A DNA stretch of 64,000 bases from Arsenicicoccus dermatophilus (GCF_022568795.1 NZ_JAKZHU010000001.1:2356001-2420000); one strand, 5' to 3'. Shown: positions 35,520 to 44,923, counted from the first letter of the stretch. Numbers and translations are program-made. Notes: a model not told the origin generated them from the letters alone.

Positions 35520-36905
35520 TCAGATGACGACGGACAGCAGCAGGACGGTGAGCAGACCGGTGACGGAGATGATCGTCTCCATGATCGACCAGGTCTTGAT
35601 GGTCTCGGAGACCTTGAGGCCGAAGTACTCCTTGACGAGCCAGAAGCCCGCGTCGTTGACGTGCGAGAAGAACACCGAGCCGGCGCCGATGGCGAGGACC
35701 AGCAGCGACATGTGGCTCTGGCTCATGCCCACGGTGAGCGGGGCGACGATGCCGGCGGTGGTGACCGTCGCGACGGTCGCCGAGCCGGTGGCCAGACGGA
35801 TGAGCACGGCGACCAGCCAGGCCACGAGCAGCACCGAGATGCCGGAGCTGTTGACCCAGGTGGCGACCAGCTTGCCGACACCCGTGTCGATGAGGACCTG
35901 CTTGAAGCCGCCGCCGGCGGCGACGATGAGGATGATGCCGGCGATGCCGGGCAGGGAGGACTCGACCGACTTGGCGGTCTCCCGCATGCTCCAGCCGGCG
36001 CCGCGGCCGAAGGTGAACATCGCCACGAGCGCGGCGATCAGCAGCGCGATGAGCGGCGTGCCCAGGAAGTCCAGGGAGGCGCGCAGCGGGTCCTTCTTGC
36101 TGCCGATGAAGATGTCGGCGAGCGCCTTGCCCATCATCAGCACGACGGGCAGCAGGACGGTGGCCAGGGTGATGCCGAAGGCCGGGCGACGACTGGTGGT
36201 GGACTCACGCGTCTCGAACATCTCCGGCGCCGGGGCGTCGACCCAGCGGCCGGCGACGTTGCCGAAGATCGGGCCGGCGACGATCACGGTCACCACGGCC
36301 ACGACGACGCCGAGGGCCAGGGTGAGACCGAGGTTGGCCTTGACGGCGTCGATGGCGGCCAGCGGTCCGGGGTGCGGCGGCACGAAGCCGTGCATGGCGG
36401 ACAGTCCGGCGAGGGTCGGTATGCCGATGCGGACGATCGACTGGCCGGAGCGGCGGGACACGAGGTAGATCACCGGGATCAGCAGCACGAGGCCGATCTC
36501 GAAGAACATCGGCAGGCCGATGAGCGCACCGACGGCGGCCATGGCCCACGGCAGCGTCGCCGGGGTGGAGCGACCGACGATGGTGTCGACGATCTCGTCG
36601 GCGGCGCCCGAGTCCGCCATCAGCTTGCCGAAGATCGCACCGAGGGCGATCAGGGTGCCGACGCTCGCGGCCGTGGAGCCGAAGCCCTTGGTGAAGGACT
36701 CGACCGCCTTGTTCATGTCGAAGCCCGCGACGGCGGCCACGGTGAGCGACCCGAGGATCAGGCCGAGGAAGGGGTGGAAGCGGAACTTGGTGATCAGCAG
36801 GACGATCAGCGCCATACCGAGCAGCACGGCCGGGACGAGCCGTGCCGCCGGGATCGCGGCCGCCGCGTCGCCCGCCGCGAACAGCGAGTACAGGGTGGTG
36901 GTCAT
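35520..36905 (-). CDS. gntP: gluconate:H+ symporter (GntP family)
   Basis: 461 aa, about 12-14 membrane segments. Typical GntP sequences: FHPFLGLILGSL, GFGSTAASVGTLIALGAIFGKLM, PMFFEIGLVLLIPVIY, HGFVPPHPGPLAAID, and SVFFSHVNDAGFWLVKEYFGL near the end. It imports gluconate. It lies 15 bp behind the kinase gene in one operon with it, with AAGGAAAG as ribosome-binding site. Confidence 0.95.
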   Translation of the reverse strand: MTTTLYSLFAAGDAAAAIPAARLVPAVLLGMALIVLLITKFRFHPFLGLILGSLTVAAVAGFDMNKAVESFTKGFGSTAASVGTLIALGAIFGKLMADSGAADEIVDTIVGRSTPATLPWAMAAVGALIGLPMFFEIGLVLLIPVIYLVSRRSGQSIVRIGIPTLAGLSAMHGFVPPHPGPLAAIDAVKANLGLTLALGVVVAVVTVIVAGPIFGNVAGRWVDAPAPEMFETRESTTSRRPAFGITLATVLLPVVLMMGKALADIFIGSKKDPLRASLDFLGTPLIALLIAALVAMFTFGRGAGWSMRETAKSVESSLPGIAGIILIVAAGGGFKQVLIDTGVGKLVATWVNSSGISVLLVAWLVAVLIRLATGSATVATVTTAGIVAPLTVGMSQSHMSLLVLAIGAGSVFFSHVNDAGFWLVKEYFGLKVSETIKTWSIMETIISVTGLLTVLLLSVVI

Positions 36906-36920
36906 GGGTCTTTCCTTGGT

Positions 36921-37472
36921 TCAGCGGATGGGGAGGGCGGGATCGCCGGGGAGGGCCTGCTCCGGGAAGGAGCGGACGTAGGTGTCGACGATCTCGTCGA
37001 CGCTGAGGGAGAAGTCGATCGCGACCCCGCGCTCGGTGCCCTCGAGGGGCTCGAGCGTGGCGTACTGCGAGTCGACCAGCGACGCGGGCATGAAGTGGCC
37101 CGGTCGTCCTGCCACGCGGGCGGTGACGACCTCGCGGTCGCCGGCCAGGTGGAGGAAGGTCAGGTCGGGCGCTCCGCCGCGCAGGATGTCGCGGTAGCGC
37201 ACCTTGAGGGCCGAGCAGCCGAGGATGGCGCCGGTGCCGGCGTGCTCGCGCAGCCATCCGGCGAGGGTGAACAACCAGGGGGCGCGGTCGTCGTCGTCCA
37301 GGGGGATGCCGGCGGACATCTTGTCGATGTTGGCCTGCGGGTGGAAGTCGTCCGCATCCGCGAAGGGCACGCGCAGCCGCTGGGCCAGGGCCGCTCCCAC
37401 CGTGGTCTTGCCGCAGCCGGTGACGCCCATGACGACCACCCGCGGCGGGTGGGGGCGGAGCTCGGAGCTCAT
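36921..37472 (-). CDS. gntK: gluconokinase
   Basis: 183 aa. P-loop VVMGVTGCGKTTVG (residues about 12-25), then ADADDFHPQANIDKMSAGIPLDDDDRAPWL, CSALKVRYRDILR and HFMPASLVDSQYATLEPLE, all typical of GntK. It phosphorylates gluconate to 6-phosphogluconate for the pentose phosphate pathway. GGAGG lies at a good distance upstream. The regulator gene is divergent across a 152-bp gap. Confidence 0.96.
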   Translation of the reverse strand: MSSELRPHPPRVVVMGVTGCGKTTVGAALAQRLRVPFADADDFHPQANIDKMSAGIPLDDDDRAPWLFTLAGWLREHAGTGAILGCSALKVRYRDILRGGAPDLTFLHLAGDREVVTARVAGRPGHFMPASLVDSQYATLEPLEGTERGVAIDFSLSVDEIVDTYVRSFPEQALPGDPALPIR

Positions 37473-37624
37473 CGTCGTGCCTCCAAGGTCGATGCACGCA
37501 TCGTTGCGTGACGGGTTCGTTCAGGATGCGCTCAGTGAACGGACGTTTTCAACTAAACAGCCTGGATTCGTATGACTTAACACCCGGACGGCTCAACCTA
37601 CGACGACTATGGCACGATCAGGGC

Positions 37625-38404
37625 ATGACGCCTGGACTCAGCGCCACCGCCCTCACCGCCGGCGGGACGAGCGCCGGAGGCTCCCCGATCTCACGCACCG
37701 CCACCCGCCTGAGCCTGCACGACACCGTGGTGGCGCAGGTCGGCCGGGCCATCGTGTCCGGCGAGCACCCCCCGGGGACGGTGCTGCGCGCGGAGCAGAT
37801 CGAGTCGGCCACCGGCGCCTCGCGCTCGGTCGTCCGCGAGGCCGCCCGGGTGCTGGAGGCCATGGGCCTGATCGCCACCCGTCGCCGGGTGGGCATCACC
37901 GTGCAGCCCCGGTCGGCGTGGCAGGTGTACGACCCCCGGGTCATCCGCTGGCGCCTGGACGGCACCGAGGCCGAGCGCAGCGAGCAGCTGCGCACGCTCA
38001 ACCAGCTGCGCGCCGGTGTCGAGCCGCTCGCCGCCGGCCTGGCCGCCCAGCACGCGACGCCGGAGCAGGCTGCCACCCTCGTGGGGGCCGTCATGGAGAT
38101 GGCGCGCTGGGCCAAGGCCCAGGACCTGGAGGCCTACCTGGACGCGGACGTGGTCTTCCACACCACCGTGCTGCAGGCGTCCGGCAACGAGATGCTGGCC
38201 GCCCTCGACCAGGTCGTCGCCGAGGTGCTGGCGGGACGCACCCATCACGACCTGATGCCGATCAACCCCAACCCGGACGCGATTCGGCTGCACGGCGACG
38301 TGGCCCAGGCGATCCAGTCCGGCGACGCGGCCGGGGCCACCCAGGCGATGCAGGGCATCATCGACGAGGCCACGCAGGCCGTCGCCGCCGTCGTCGGCTC
38401 CTGA
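37625..38404 (+). CDS. GntR-family (FadR subfamily) regulator of gluconate genes
   Basis: 259 aa from the ATG at 37625. N-terminal winged HTH (HDTVVAQVGRAIVSGEHPPGTVL, ATGASRSVVREAARVLEAMGLI) and a C-terminal FCD ligand domain with metal-binding positions (DADVVFHTTVLQASGNEML, then RLHGDVAQAI). It stands divergent from gntK, so it most likely represses the kinase-permease operon until gluconate or its phosphate is present. The AT-rich 37548-37585 stretch between the genes is the likely operator zone; I cannot fix the exact site. Confidence 0.92.
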   Translation: MTPGLSATALTAGGTSAGGSPISRTATRLSLHDTVVAQVGRAIVSGEHPPGTVLRAEQIESATGASRSVVREAARVLEAMGLIATRRRVGITVQPRSAWQVYDPRVIRWRLDGTEAERSEQLRTLNQLRAGVEPLAAGLAAQHATPEQAATLVGAVMEMARWAKAQDLEAYLDADVVFHTTVLQASGNEMLAALDQVVAEVLAGRTHHDLMPINPNPDAIRLHGDVAQAIQSGDAAGATQAMQGIIDEATQAVAAVVGS

Positions 38405-38453
38405 CCGCCCGTCCCTCGACCGCTCGCGGTGGGCCGAGGCACACCACCGGCCG

Positions 38454-38915
38454 TCAGCGGACCCTGGACCGGGCACGCGACTCCACGACGACGGTCATTC
38501 CCCCGCCGAAGGCCTCCACCACGCTGCCCACGACCGGCAGCCGGACGTGCCCCACCACCTGCACGACCGCCGTCCGGCCGTCCGGGCTGCCGGTAGCGCC
38601 GCCGAGCGACCAGCGGTCCACGTCGGCCGGTCGGCTCTGCGCGCCGAGGTGCTGCTGTGCCGTGGCCCCGACGCCAGCAGCGGTGATCGGGATCTCCCGG
38701 CCGAGGCCGCCGGCATACACCCGAGCCTCGTCGACCCGGTCGGCCGCGTCCAGGGCGGCCGCGTCCGCCACGTCCCACAGCTGGGTGCGTGCGAGCTGCA
38801 CGGCGGTGACGTCGATGCCGACCACGATCAGCAGGGCCGCGACGAGGGTGAAGCCCAAGGACAGCAACGAGATCGAGCCGCGCTCGCCCTCGCGAGCAGG
38901 GAGGCCGGAGGTCAT
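38454..38915 (-). CDS. TadG-like secretory/pilus protein
   Basis: 153 aa. N-terminal ERGSISLLSLGFTLVAALLIVVGIDVTAVQLARTQLWDVADAAALDAAD is the TadG-type membrane anchor (helicase/secretion neighbourhood family, Rv3654c-like). The rest is a small exported domain. The start overlaps the previous stop by 4 bp. Last gene of the Tad operon; 49 bp from the convergent regulator gene. Confidence 0.82.
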   Translation of the reverse strand: MTSGLPAREGERGSISLLSLGFTLVAALLIVVGIDVTAVQLARTQLWDVADAAALDAADRVDEARVYAGGLGREIPITAAGVGATAQQHLGAQSRPADVDRWSLGGATGSPDGRTAVVQVVGHVRLPVVGSVVEAFGGGMTVVVESRARSRVR

Positions 38916-39382
38916 CGCGCCTCCCCGCGGAAGCGGTCGACGGTGTCGAGGTGCTCGCCGCGCACGGTGATCTCGGTGGGCACGACGGCGCGCACCAGGT
39001 CCGGGACGAGCGGCAGCGGCACCCGCAACGAGGTGGTGGCTCGCACCCGGGCGTCGGGCGACAGGCAGGGGTCGTCCAGGCAGGTGACCTGTACGTCGCC
39101 CGCGGCGAAGCCGTAGTCCCGGAAGATGATCCGCGCCGCGGTGGCGGCCCGCCCGTGCGCGACCGCCTCGTCCTGGGCCGCGGCGAAGATCCGGCCGGCG
39201 TCCCGGGCGGTGCCGGACACGGCATACGCCCCGGCCTGCAGCCGGGACAGGGTCATCACGAGATAGACGAGCGGCACGAGGAGCACGAGGGAGACGCCGA
39301 CGAGCTCCAGGCTCGCCGAGCCCCGCTCGCTCTCCTGGCGCCGAGCATCCTGCCGGCGCAGCCGCTCCCGCACGACGGTCAC
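38912..39382 (-). CDS. TadE-like minor pilin
   Basis: 156 aa from a GTG. The type IV prepilin-like N-terminus SERGSASLELVGVSLVLLVPLVYLVM includes the conserved Glu in SLEL. Two Cys (CLDDPCL) may form a disulfide. Overlaps both neighbours by 4 bp, showing a tightly coupled operon. Confidence 0.82.
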   Translation of the reverse strand: MTVVRERLRRQDARRQESERGSASLELVGVSLVLLVPLVYLVMTLSRLQAGAYAVSGTARDAGRIFAAAQDEAVAHGRAATAARIIFRDYGFAAGDVQVTCLDDPCLSPDARVRATTSLRVPLPLVPDLVRAVVPTEITVRGEHLDTVDRFRGEAR

Positions 39383-39768
39383 GAGGTCTGCCCCTCGCGG
39401 TAGGCCCGCCCGGAGACGGTGAGCAGGCCGCCGGGGCCGAGGGTGCCGATGACGGGCAGCGGGGCGCGGACCGTGACCTGGACGACCTGGACCCCGTCCT
39501 CGCCGGCGAGGGTGGCCGAGACGTCCTGGGCATAGCCTGCGGAGGCGAACCCGGTGATCAGGGCGCGGGTCCGGGGCACGGCGGCAGCCGGGTCCACGTC
39601 GGCGCGGGCGCCGTACCGAGCGCCCTCGACGGCGCTCTGGACCAGCGAGTTGCGGACGTGGAGCGCGAGCGCCACCTGCAGCACGCCGACGACGAGCGCC
39701 ATGAGCAGCACCGTGACCATGGTGAACTCCGCGACGGCCGAGCCGCGCTCGGCCTCACGGGTGGGCAC
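39379..39768 (-). CDS. TadE-like pseudopilin
   Basis: 129 aa from a GTG. N-terminus ERGSAVAEFTMVTVLLMALVVGVLQVALALHVRNSLVQSAVEGARYGA is the TadE signature (Glu at position +5-like and hydrophobic helix). It overlaps the next gene by 4 bp and starts 1 bp after the pilin-like gene. Probably a minor pilus component. Confidence 0.85.
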   Translation of the reverse strand: MPTREAERGSAVAEFTMVTVLLMALVVGVLQVALALHVRNSLVQSAVEGARYGARADVDPAAAVPRTRALITGFASAGYAQDVSATLAGEDGVQVVQVTVRAPLPVIGTLGPGGLLTVSGRAYREGQTS

Positions 39769-39769
39769 C

Positions 39770-40006
39770 TCAGCCGCCGATCGTCTGCATGGCCTTCTGG
39801 AACAGGCCGGTGAGGGCGGGCTTGGCCACGAGCGCCAGGGCCGCCACCAGCCCGGCGGTCATCAGGGTGATCATCACCCAGCCAGGCACGTCGCCGCGCT
39901 CGAGGTCGTCGCCGGCCGCGTGCTCGCGCAGTCGCACGCCGAGGACGTGCAGGGTCGCCGCGGTGCGGGTGGCCACGGTCTGGGTGAGGTGGTCGAGGTG
40001 GGTCAT
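39770..40006 (-). CDS. small Flp-pilin-like/DUF4244-type protein
   Basis: 78 aa with GGAGGA before the start. A single membrane helix near the C-terminus (VPGWVMITLMTAGLVAALALVAKPALTGLF) follows ERGD. It sits in the slot where Actinobacteria have a Flp pilin or DUF4244 gene, between tadC and tadE. Likely the major pilus subunit, inferred from position and size. Confidence 0.75.
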   Translation of the reverse strand: MTHLDHLTQTVATRTAATLHVLGVRLREHAAGDDLERGDVPGWVMITLMTAGLVAALALVAKPALTGLFQKAMQTIGG

Positions 40007-40032
40007 GCTGTCCTCCAAGGGATCCGGTGGTG

Positions 40033-40968
40033 CTAGACGGTCAGGGTCAGGAGCTGGAGCCCGGGGAACACCGCGAACACGACCGTCACCGGGAGGATCA
40101 GGAAGACGACGGGCACCATCATCGCGATCTCGCGGCGGCCGCCCTCCTCCATCACCGCCCGTCGGCCCTGCTCGCGGACGTCCTGGGCCTGGGCGCGCAT
40201 CACGTCGGCGAGCGGGGTGCCGCGCTCGAGCGCGATCACGATCCCGTCGACGAAGCGGGCGAGGCTGGGCAGGCCGGTGCGGTCGGCGAGGGTCTGCAGC
40301 GCGGCGGGCAGCGAGGACCCGGCACGGGCCTGCGCCAGGCAGATCCGCAGCTCCTGCGCCAGGTCTCCGCCGGACAGGCGGCACACCCGCTCGAGGGCTC
40401 CGGCCGCGCCCTCCCCCGCGGTGACCGACAGCGCCAGCAGCTCGGCCACGGTGGGGAACTCGGTGAGGATCCGCTGCTCCCGGCCTGCCACGGCCCGGGA
40501 GAGCAGGTGGTCGCGCACGGTGACCCCGGCCGCGGCGCCCGCCAGGACGAGGACCAGGCCGGGCAGGACGGCGGCGGGGTCGTGCGCGACGGCCGCGGCG
40601 GCGCCGAGCCCGCCGAGCGCGGCTCCCACCGCTCCCCACACGACCTGACGGGCCCGGAAGCCGTCGACGTCGGGCGCCTGGCCGGCCCGCACCAGCCGAC
40701 GCGCCACCGACTCCCGTCCCCCGAGGAGCCGGTCGAGCCGGGCGGCGAGGCCGGTCAGGAGAGGCTGCAGGCGGCTGGTCAGCCCGCGGTCGGCGGGTCG
40801 GACGCCCGTGCCCGCGGGAAGCGTCAGGTCCTGCAGGTAGGGCGCCACACGGTCCTCCAGCGAGGGGCGGCGTCGCGCGGGCAGGCGGGTCCAGACGAGG
40901 AGCACGCCGCAGGCCCAGGCGAGCCCCAGCAGGGCGCCCGTCCAGGACCAGCCGGCAGCCGCGCTCAT
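40033..40968 (-). CDS. tadC: TadC-like pilus assembly membrane protein (type II secretion F domain)
   Basis: 311 aa. Membrane segments at the N-terminus, around residues 110-150 and at the C-terminus. The T2SSF domain has ILTEFPTVAELLALSVTAGEGAAGALERV and MVPVVFLILPVTVVFAVFPG at the end. Forms the inner-membrane platform for pilus assembly with TadB. Overlaps tadB by 4 bp. Confidence 0.88.
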   Translation of the reverse strand: MSAAAGWSWTGALLGLAWACGVLLVWTRLPARRRPSLEDRVAPYLQDLTLPAGTGVRPADRGLTSRLQPLLTGLAARLDRLLGGRESVARRLVRAGQAPDVDGFRARQVVWGAVGAALGGLGAAAAVAHDPAAVLPGLVLVLAGAAAGVTVRDHLLSRAVAGREQRILTEFPTVAELLALSVTAGEGAAGALERVCRLSGGDLAQELRICLAQARAGSSLPAALQTLADRTGLPSLARFVDGIVIALERGTPLADVMRAQAQDVREQGRRAVMEEGGRREIAMMVPVVFLILPVTVVFAVFPGLQLLTLTV

Positions 40969-41831
40969 CGCAGCACCCGCTGCTCCTCGGGCAGCCGTCC
41001 GACCCGCGTCATCAGCCAGTAGGCGAACCCGGACAGGGCCGCGCCGCAGCCCAGGACCACGGCCCCGAGCGGAGTGGCGTAGGCCTGCAGGGACGCCGGT
41101 CTGGTGACCATCGACGCGAGCACCAGCCAGGGGGCGGCGAGCGCCAGGCGGGCGGCGTTGACGGTCCAGGACTGCCGGGCCTCCATCTCGGCGCGGGTGC
41201 GGGCGTCCTCGCGCAGGAAGCTCGACAAGGTGCGCAGCAGCCGGCCCAGGTCGCTGCCGCCCACCTCACGGGCGATCCGCATGGACTCCACGAGGCGGTC
41301 GCCGACCGGGTCGGCGAGGTCGGCCTTGAGGGTGTCCAGGCAGTCCCCGAAGCGACCGGTCACGCGGTAGCCGTCGGCGAACCTCGCGAACGCCGGCCGC
41401 AGGGGCTCGGGGCCGCGGACCGCGAGCTGGCCGAGCGCCTCGGGCAGCGCGAGCCCGGCCCGCACGCCGGAGGCGATGTTGTCGACAGCGTCCGGCCACA
41501 GGTCCCGCAGCAGCAGACGGCGACGGCGAGCGCGGGCCCGGACCAGGCCCAGCGGGAGGTAGCCCACCAGCCCGGCGAAGCAGAGGGCGACGGGTGCGAC
41601 GTCCGTCATGCCCCAGACGAGGAGCAGGGTGAGCAGGCCCAGCACGCCGCAGGCCCCCAGGAGCTGCCACGCGCTCACCGAGCGCAGGTCGGCCTGCAAC
41701 AGCTCGTCGGACAGGTGAGCGAGGCGGCCTTCCCGCTCGACCGGGCGCTCGGCCTCGTCCGGCACCCAGCAGGACCACCAGACGCAGAAGAGCCCGAGGC
41801 CGAGGAGCAGCCCGACGGCGAGGCCGCTCAC
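40965..41831 (-). CDS. tadB: TadB-like pilus assembly membrane protein (type II secretion F domain)
   Basis: 288 aa from the GTG at 41831, which overlaps the cpaF stop (GTGA). The T2SSF domain shows WPDAVDNIASGVRAGLALPEALGQLA, then SMRIAREVGGSDLGRLLRTLSSFLRED, and two C-terminal membrane segments. Partner of TadC. Because its start is coupled to the end of cpaF, disruption of cpaF upstream should reduce its expression. Confidence 0.88.
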   Translation of the reverse strand: MSGLAVGLLLGLGLFCVWWSCWVPDEAERPVEREGRLAHLSDELLQADLRSVSAWQLLGACGVLGLLTLLLVWGMTDVAPVALCFAGLVGYLPLGLVRARARRRRLLLRDLWPDAVDNIASGVRAGLALPEALGQLAVRGPEPLRPAFARFADGYRVTGRFGDCLDTLKADLADPVGDRLVESMRIAREVGGSDLGRLLRTLSSFLREDARTRAEMEARQSWTVNAARLALAAPWLVLASMVTRPASLQAYATPLGAVVLGCGAALSGFAYWLMTRVGRLPEEQRVLR

Positions 41832-42815
41832 GACCGCGGCCTCAGCAGCGCGGCGAGGTCGTGGCCTGCCCGCTCGAACCGGTCGGCGTGCGGCGGGAAG
41901 CCGTCGGCCCGCACCAGGTCGCCCCCGCGGCGCACGAAGAGGTCGGCCACCTCGATGACGTCGTCCTCGACGCGGCCCGGGACCCCGACGATCTCGCGGA
42001 CCCGGCGCCGCCCGTCCGCCTCCAGGGCGATCTGGACGACGACGTCGATGCTCGACGCCACCGTGGGGACCACGAAGCGGGAGCCGACGTTCTCCCCCGC
42101 GAGAAGCGGCAGGGTGCACATCTTGGTGATCGCCTCGCGGGCGGAGTTGGCGTGGATGGTCGCCATCCCGGGCAGGCCGGAGTTGAGGGCGATGAGCAGG
42201 TCCAGGCTCTCGGCCTGACGGACCTCGCCGACGATGATCCGCGAGGGGCGCATGCGCAGCGCCTCCTTGACGAGCGCCCGCAGCGGGATCTCCCCGGTGC
42301 CCTCCAGGCTGGCCTGGCGGCACTGCATCGCCGCGACGTCGCGCAGCGGCAGCTTCATCTCGAAGACCTCCTCGCACGTCACCACCCGCTCGCGCGGGGG
42401 GATCGCGGCCGCGAGGCAGTTGAGCGTGGTCGTCTTCCCCGCCTGGGTCCCTCCGCTGACCAGCACGTTGAGCCCGGACGCGACGGCGGCCGCGAGGAAG
42501 TCCGCGGCGTGCTGGGTCAGCGCGCCGAGGCGCACCAGGTCGTCCAGGTGGTCGGCGCGGGCGACGAACTTGCGCACGTTGACCAGCCAGTGGCGCCGAG
42601 AGACGTCCGGGATCACCACGTGCAGCCGGCTGCCGTCCGCGAGGGCCGCGTCCACGAAGGGGGTGCTCAGGTCGACCCGGCGACCGCTCGTCTTGAGCAT
42701 CCGCTCCACCAGGTCACGCACGGCGTCGGCGGTGAGGATGACGGGCGTGAGCTCGCTGACCCCGTCCCGGGCGACGAACACCTTGCCCGGCTCGTTGATC
42801 CACAGCTCCTCGACC
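41828..42815 (-). pseudogene. cpaF: 3' part of cpaF/tadA (pilus assembly ATPase), cut off by the island
   Basis: The last 327 codons of the Tad secretion ATPase. It begins at VEELWINEPGKVFVARDG and continues with RVDLSTPFVDAALADGSRLH, Walker A SGGTQAGKTTT, the Asp/His boxes RERVVTCEEVFEMKL and GMATIHANSAREAI. The missing first 80 codons are at 56004-56243. The split falls at a GTC codon shared by both parts. The open frame that continues to 43141 is antisense to the integrase and has no homology. As it stands the gene lacks its own start. Confidence 0.92.
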
Positions 42816-42840
42816 CGCGGCCGCGTTTGCGACGTAAGGT
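42790..42840. other. left attachment site (attL) of the island
   Basis: Junction between cpaF and the island. The 4-bp core GACC is at 42812-42815; bases to the left are cpaF, bases to the right belong to the island and lead into the integrase. Serine integrases cut at a 2-bp core in sites of about 40-50 bp. Confidence 0.8.
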
Positions 42841-42847
42841 GTGGGGC

Positions 42848-44371
42848 ATGAGCGAGTCGTCCTGCGTCGTCTACTGCCGTATCAGCCTGGACAAGACGGG
42901 TCTTGAGTTGGGCGTTGACCGGCAGGAGCGTGCCTGCCTGGAGTTGGCGGAGCGTATGGGGTGGACGGTCGCAGAGGTGTACCGGGATAACTCCGTGTCC
43001 GCTACGAGCCGTAAGCCTCGGCCCGCTTTTGAGGCCATGCTGGCTGCCCGTCCTGCCCGGATCGTCATGTGGTCGGTTGACCGGCTGGTGCGTAAGGGGC
43101 CGGACCTGGAGCGTCTCATTGACTTGGGGGTGCCGGTTCACTCGTGTCAGGCGGGGCCGATGGATCTAGCCACGGCCTCGGGTCGTTTGAACGCCCGGCT
43201 GCTGGTGTCGGTCGCGACCTTTGAGGGTGAGATGAAGGCGGAGCGGCAGCGGCTGGCGTCTCGTCAGCGTCGGGAGCAGGGGCGTCCTGCGTGGTCTGTC
43301 CGGCCCTTCGGCTTCAACCGGGACGGTTCGCATCGTGAGGATGAGGCTGCTCTGCTCCGTCATGCTTACGGGATGTTGGATCGTGGGGAGACGGTGGAGG
43401 CGATTCGCCAGTGGATGAACGCTCAGGGCTCGCTCACGCCGAAGGGGAATCCGTGGCGACACTCTTCGATCCTCTCCGTCCTCCGTCACCCCCGGAATGG
43501 TGGCCTGATGGTCATTCCTGCCGAGGGTGACGATCCTGAGACGTTGATTCCGGCCGCGTGGGAGGGGATTGTGTCGGCCGCGGAGTGGCGCAGAATCATG
43601 GGTCGGTCTGCTCATAGGGCTTTGACGGGTAGGGGTCAGGGGAAGCGGAAGGCGCTCCTGTCGGGTGTGGTCACGTGCGGCAGGTGTGGTGGCTCTATGC
43701 GGAAGTCGACTCAGCCTCGGACGGGGCGTCCCATCTACTCGGCGGCCTGTGCGCATGTGACGGCTCCGCTGGAGGTGTTGGATGCCTCGGTGCGGATGTC
43801 CCTGGTGTTGGCTGCGTTGACTCGCCGTCGTGATCTGGGGGCTGAGACGGTTTCGGCCGAGGCTGCTGAGGCTGGCGAGCGGGCCGAGGCGTTGCGGGCT
43901 CGTGTCCAGACGATGACGGACATGCTCGCGGATGGAGACATTGACCGTGCCGAGTATCGTCGGGCGACGGCTCACCTTCGATCTGAGGTGGCTCGCTTGG
44001 AGGCTGTGGCGGAGACGGCACATTCTGCCGACCCGTGGGCTGCGGTCCCTCTTGAGCACATGTTGGAGATGTTGGGTCGGGGCACCTTGCCGCTGGTGGG
44101 TCAACAGGCGTTGATTCGGCAGCACTTCCGGTCCGTGGAACTGCTGCCTAAGTCGGCCGGTACTCGCTTCGACCCTCGCAGGCACCTTCGTCTGGTGGAC
44201 CACGACGGCAACCCTGTGCCGGTGGTGAGCGCGTCGAGCCTGTCGGAGCCTGCGGAGGTGGCTGCGCGCATCCTTGCCGAGGGTGGTTCGGATGATGAGG
44301 TGGCGGCTCGTCTTGATGCGGCTGCTGTGGCGTGGGCCGAGGGTGCACTGAGCCTGTCTCGGTCGTCCTGA
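42848..44371 (+). CDS. large serine recombinase (site-specific integrase)
   Basis: 507 aa. Resolvase-type catalytic domain with nucleophile Ser13 (VYCRIS), GVDRQERACLELAERMGW, DNSVSA, the VDRLVRKGPDLERLID helix and the ERQRLASRQRREQGRPAW region. The recombinase domain follows, then a zinc ribbon (CGRCGG...C, about residues 278-300), and a coiled coil (residues about 335-400) that controls excision in known members. It starts 33 bp inside attL. The codon use is richer in T at third positions than the host genes around it. Confidence 0.96.
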   Translation: MSESSCVVYCRISLDKTGLELGVDRQERACLELAERMGWTVAEVYRDNSVSATSRKPRPAFEAMLAARPARIVMWSVDRLVRKGPDLERLIDLGVPVHSCQAGPMDLATASGRLNARLLVSVATFEGEMKAERQRLASRQRREQGRPAWSVRPFGFNRDGSHREDEAALLRHAYGMLDRGETVEAIRQWMNAQGSLTPKGNPWRHSSILSVLRHPRNGGLMVIPAEGDDPETLIPAAWEGIVSAAEWRRIMGRSAHRALTGRGQGKRKALLSGVVTCGRCGGSMRKSTQPRTGRPIYSAACAHVTAPLEVLDASVRMSLVLAALTRRRDLGAETVSAEAAEAGERAEALRARVQTMTDMLADGDIDRAEYRRATAHLRSEVARLEAVAETAHSADPWAAVPLEHMLEMLGRGTLPLVGQQALIRQHFRSVELLPKSAGTRFDPRRHLRLVDHDGNPVPVVSASSLSEPAEVAARILAEGGSDDEVAARLDAAAVAWAEGALSLSRSS

Positions 44372-44923
44372 CTAGGCCCTGGTGGGAGCCTGTCGGTTGG
44401 GCTGAGGTGGGTCCCCCCTGCCCTCCCCCGCTTCCTGGGCCTGCCCTACCCCTGTCCCTCTCGGTCGCAGGCGCTCGTCCTTGGCGGCTCGGCAGGCGAG
44501 GGTGCGTCTGGCTGGGGAGGTGCCCGTGCTTCCGGCGTCGGAGCAGAACGATCCCCCTCGGACGGTGCTGCCCCCGCTCGCCTCGGTCGGGGTGGGTGAG
44601 GGGGTGGGTACGGCTGCCACGAGCGGCACGGGTGCTCGCCTGTCTGCTGTCGTCGGGGTCCCCGAGGGTACGGCCGTCTCGGGCGTTGCCGCTGCCCGTT
44701 CCGTCGCCGTGGGAGCCGTCCTCGTCTCGCTGGGGGCAGGCGTGCTGGTAGCCCTGGGGGTAGGCGTGGCAGCGGCAGTGACGGTGGCGGTTGTCGTCGT
44801 GGCGCTGGTGCTCGCCCCGGCTGCTACCGGCGTGGCTGTTCCCTTGGGGGTGGGTGCTTCGTCGGGGGCGACGATCCCGATACCGACTGTGCCTGCGATC
44901 CCGAGGCCGATCATCGTGCGCAT
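44372..44923 (-). CDS. exported protein with Ala/Thr/Pro linker and C-terminal Cys motif
   Basis: 183 aa. A short hydrophobic N-terminus (IGLGIAGTVGIGIVA) suggests export or anchoring. A long Ala/Thr/Pro-rich linker is followed by GGSFCSDAGSTGTS...LACRAAKDERLRPR, which resembles the small two-Cys motif (FCSPAGxTG...CxxxxDxRxRW) found at the end of many exported actinobacterial proteins and on actinobacterial mobile elements. The plus-strand ORF across the same bases lacks any motif. It is convergent with the integrase, with stops adjacent. Confidence 0.55.
   Translation of the reverse strand: MRTMIGLGIAGTVGIGIVAPDEAPTPKGTATPVAAGASTSATTTTATVTAAATPTPRATSTPAPSETRTAPTATERAAATPETAVPSGTPTTADRRAPVPLVAAVPTPSPTPTEASGGSTVRGGSFCSDAGSTGTSPARRTLACRAAKDERLRPRGTGVGQAQEAGEGRGDPPQPNRQAPTRA

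Noticed and set aside
42816-43141. 5' extension of the cpaF fragment to 43141
   Set aside because: These bases belong to the island and are antisense to the integrase; the true cpaF start is at 56243.
43166-44203. 345-codon minus-strand ORF over the integrase
   Set aside because: Arg/Pro/His-rich translation without domains; the integrase on plus has complete motifs.
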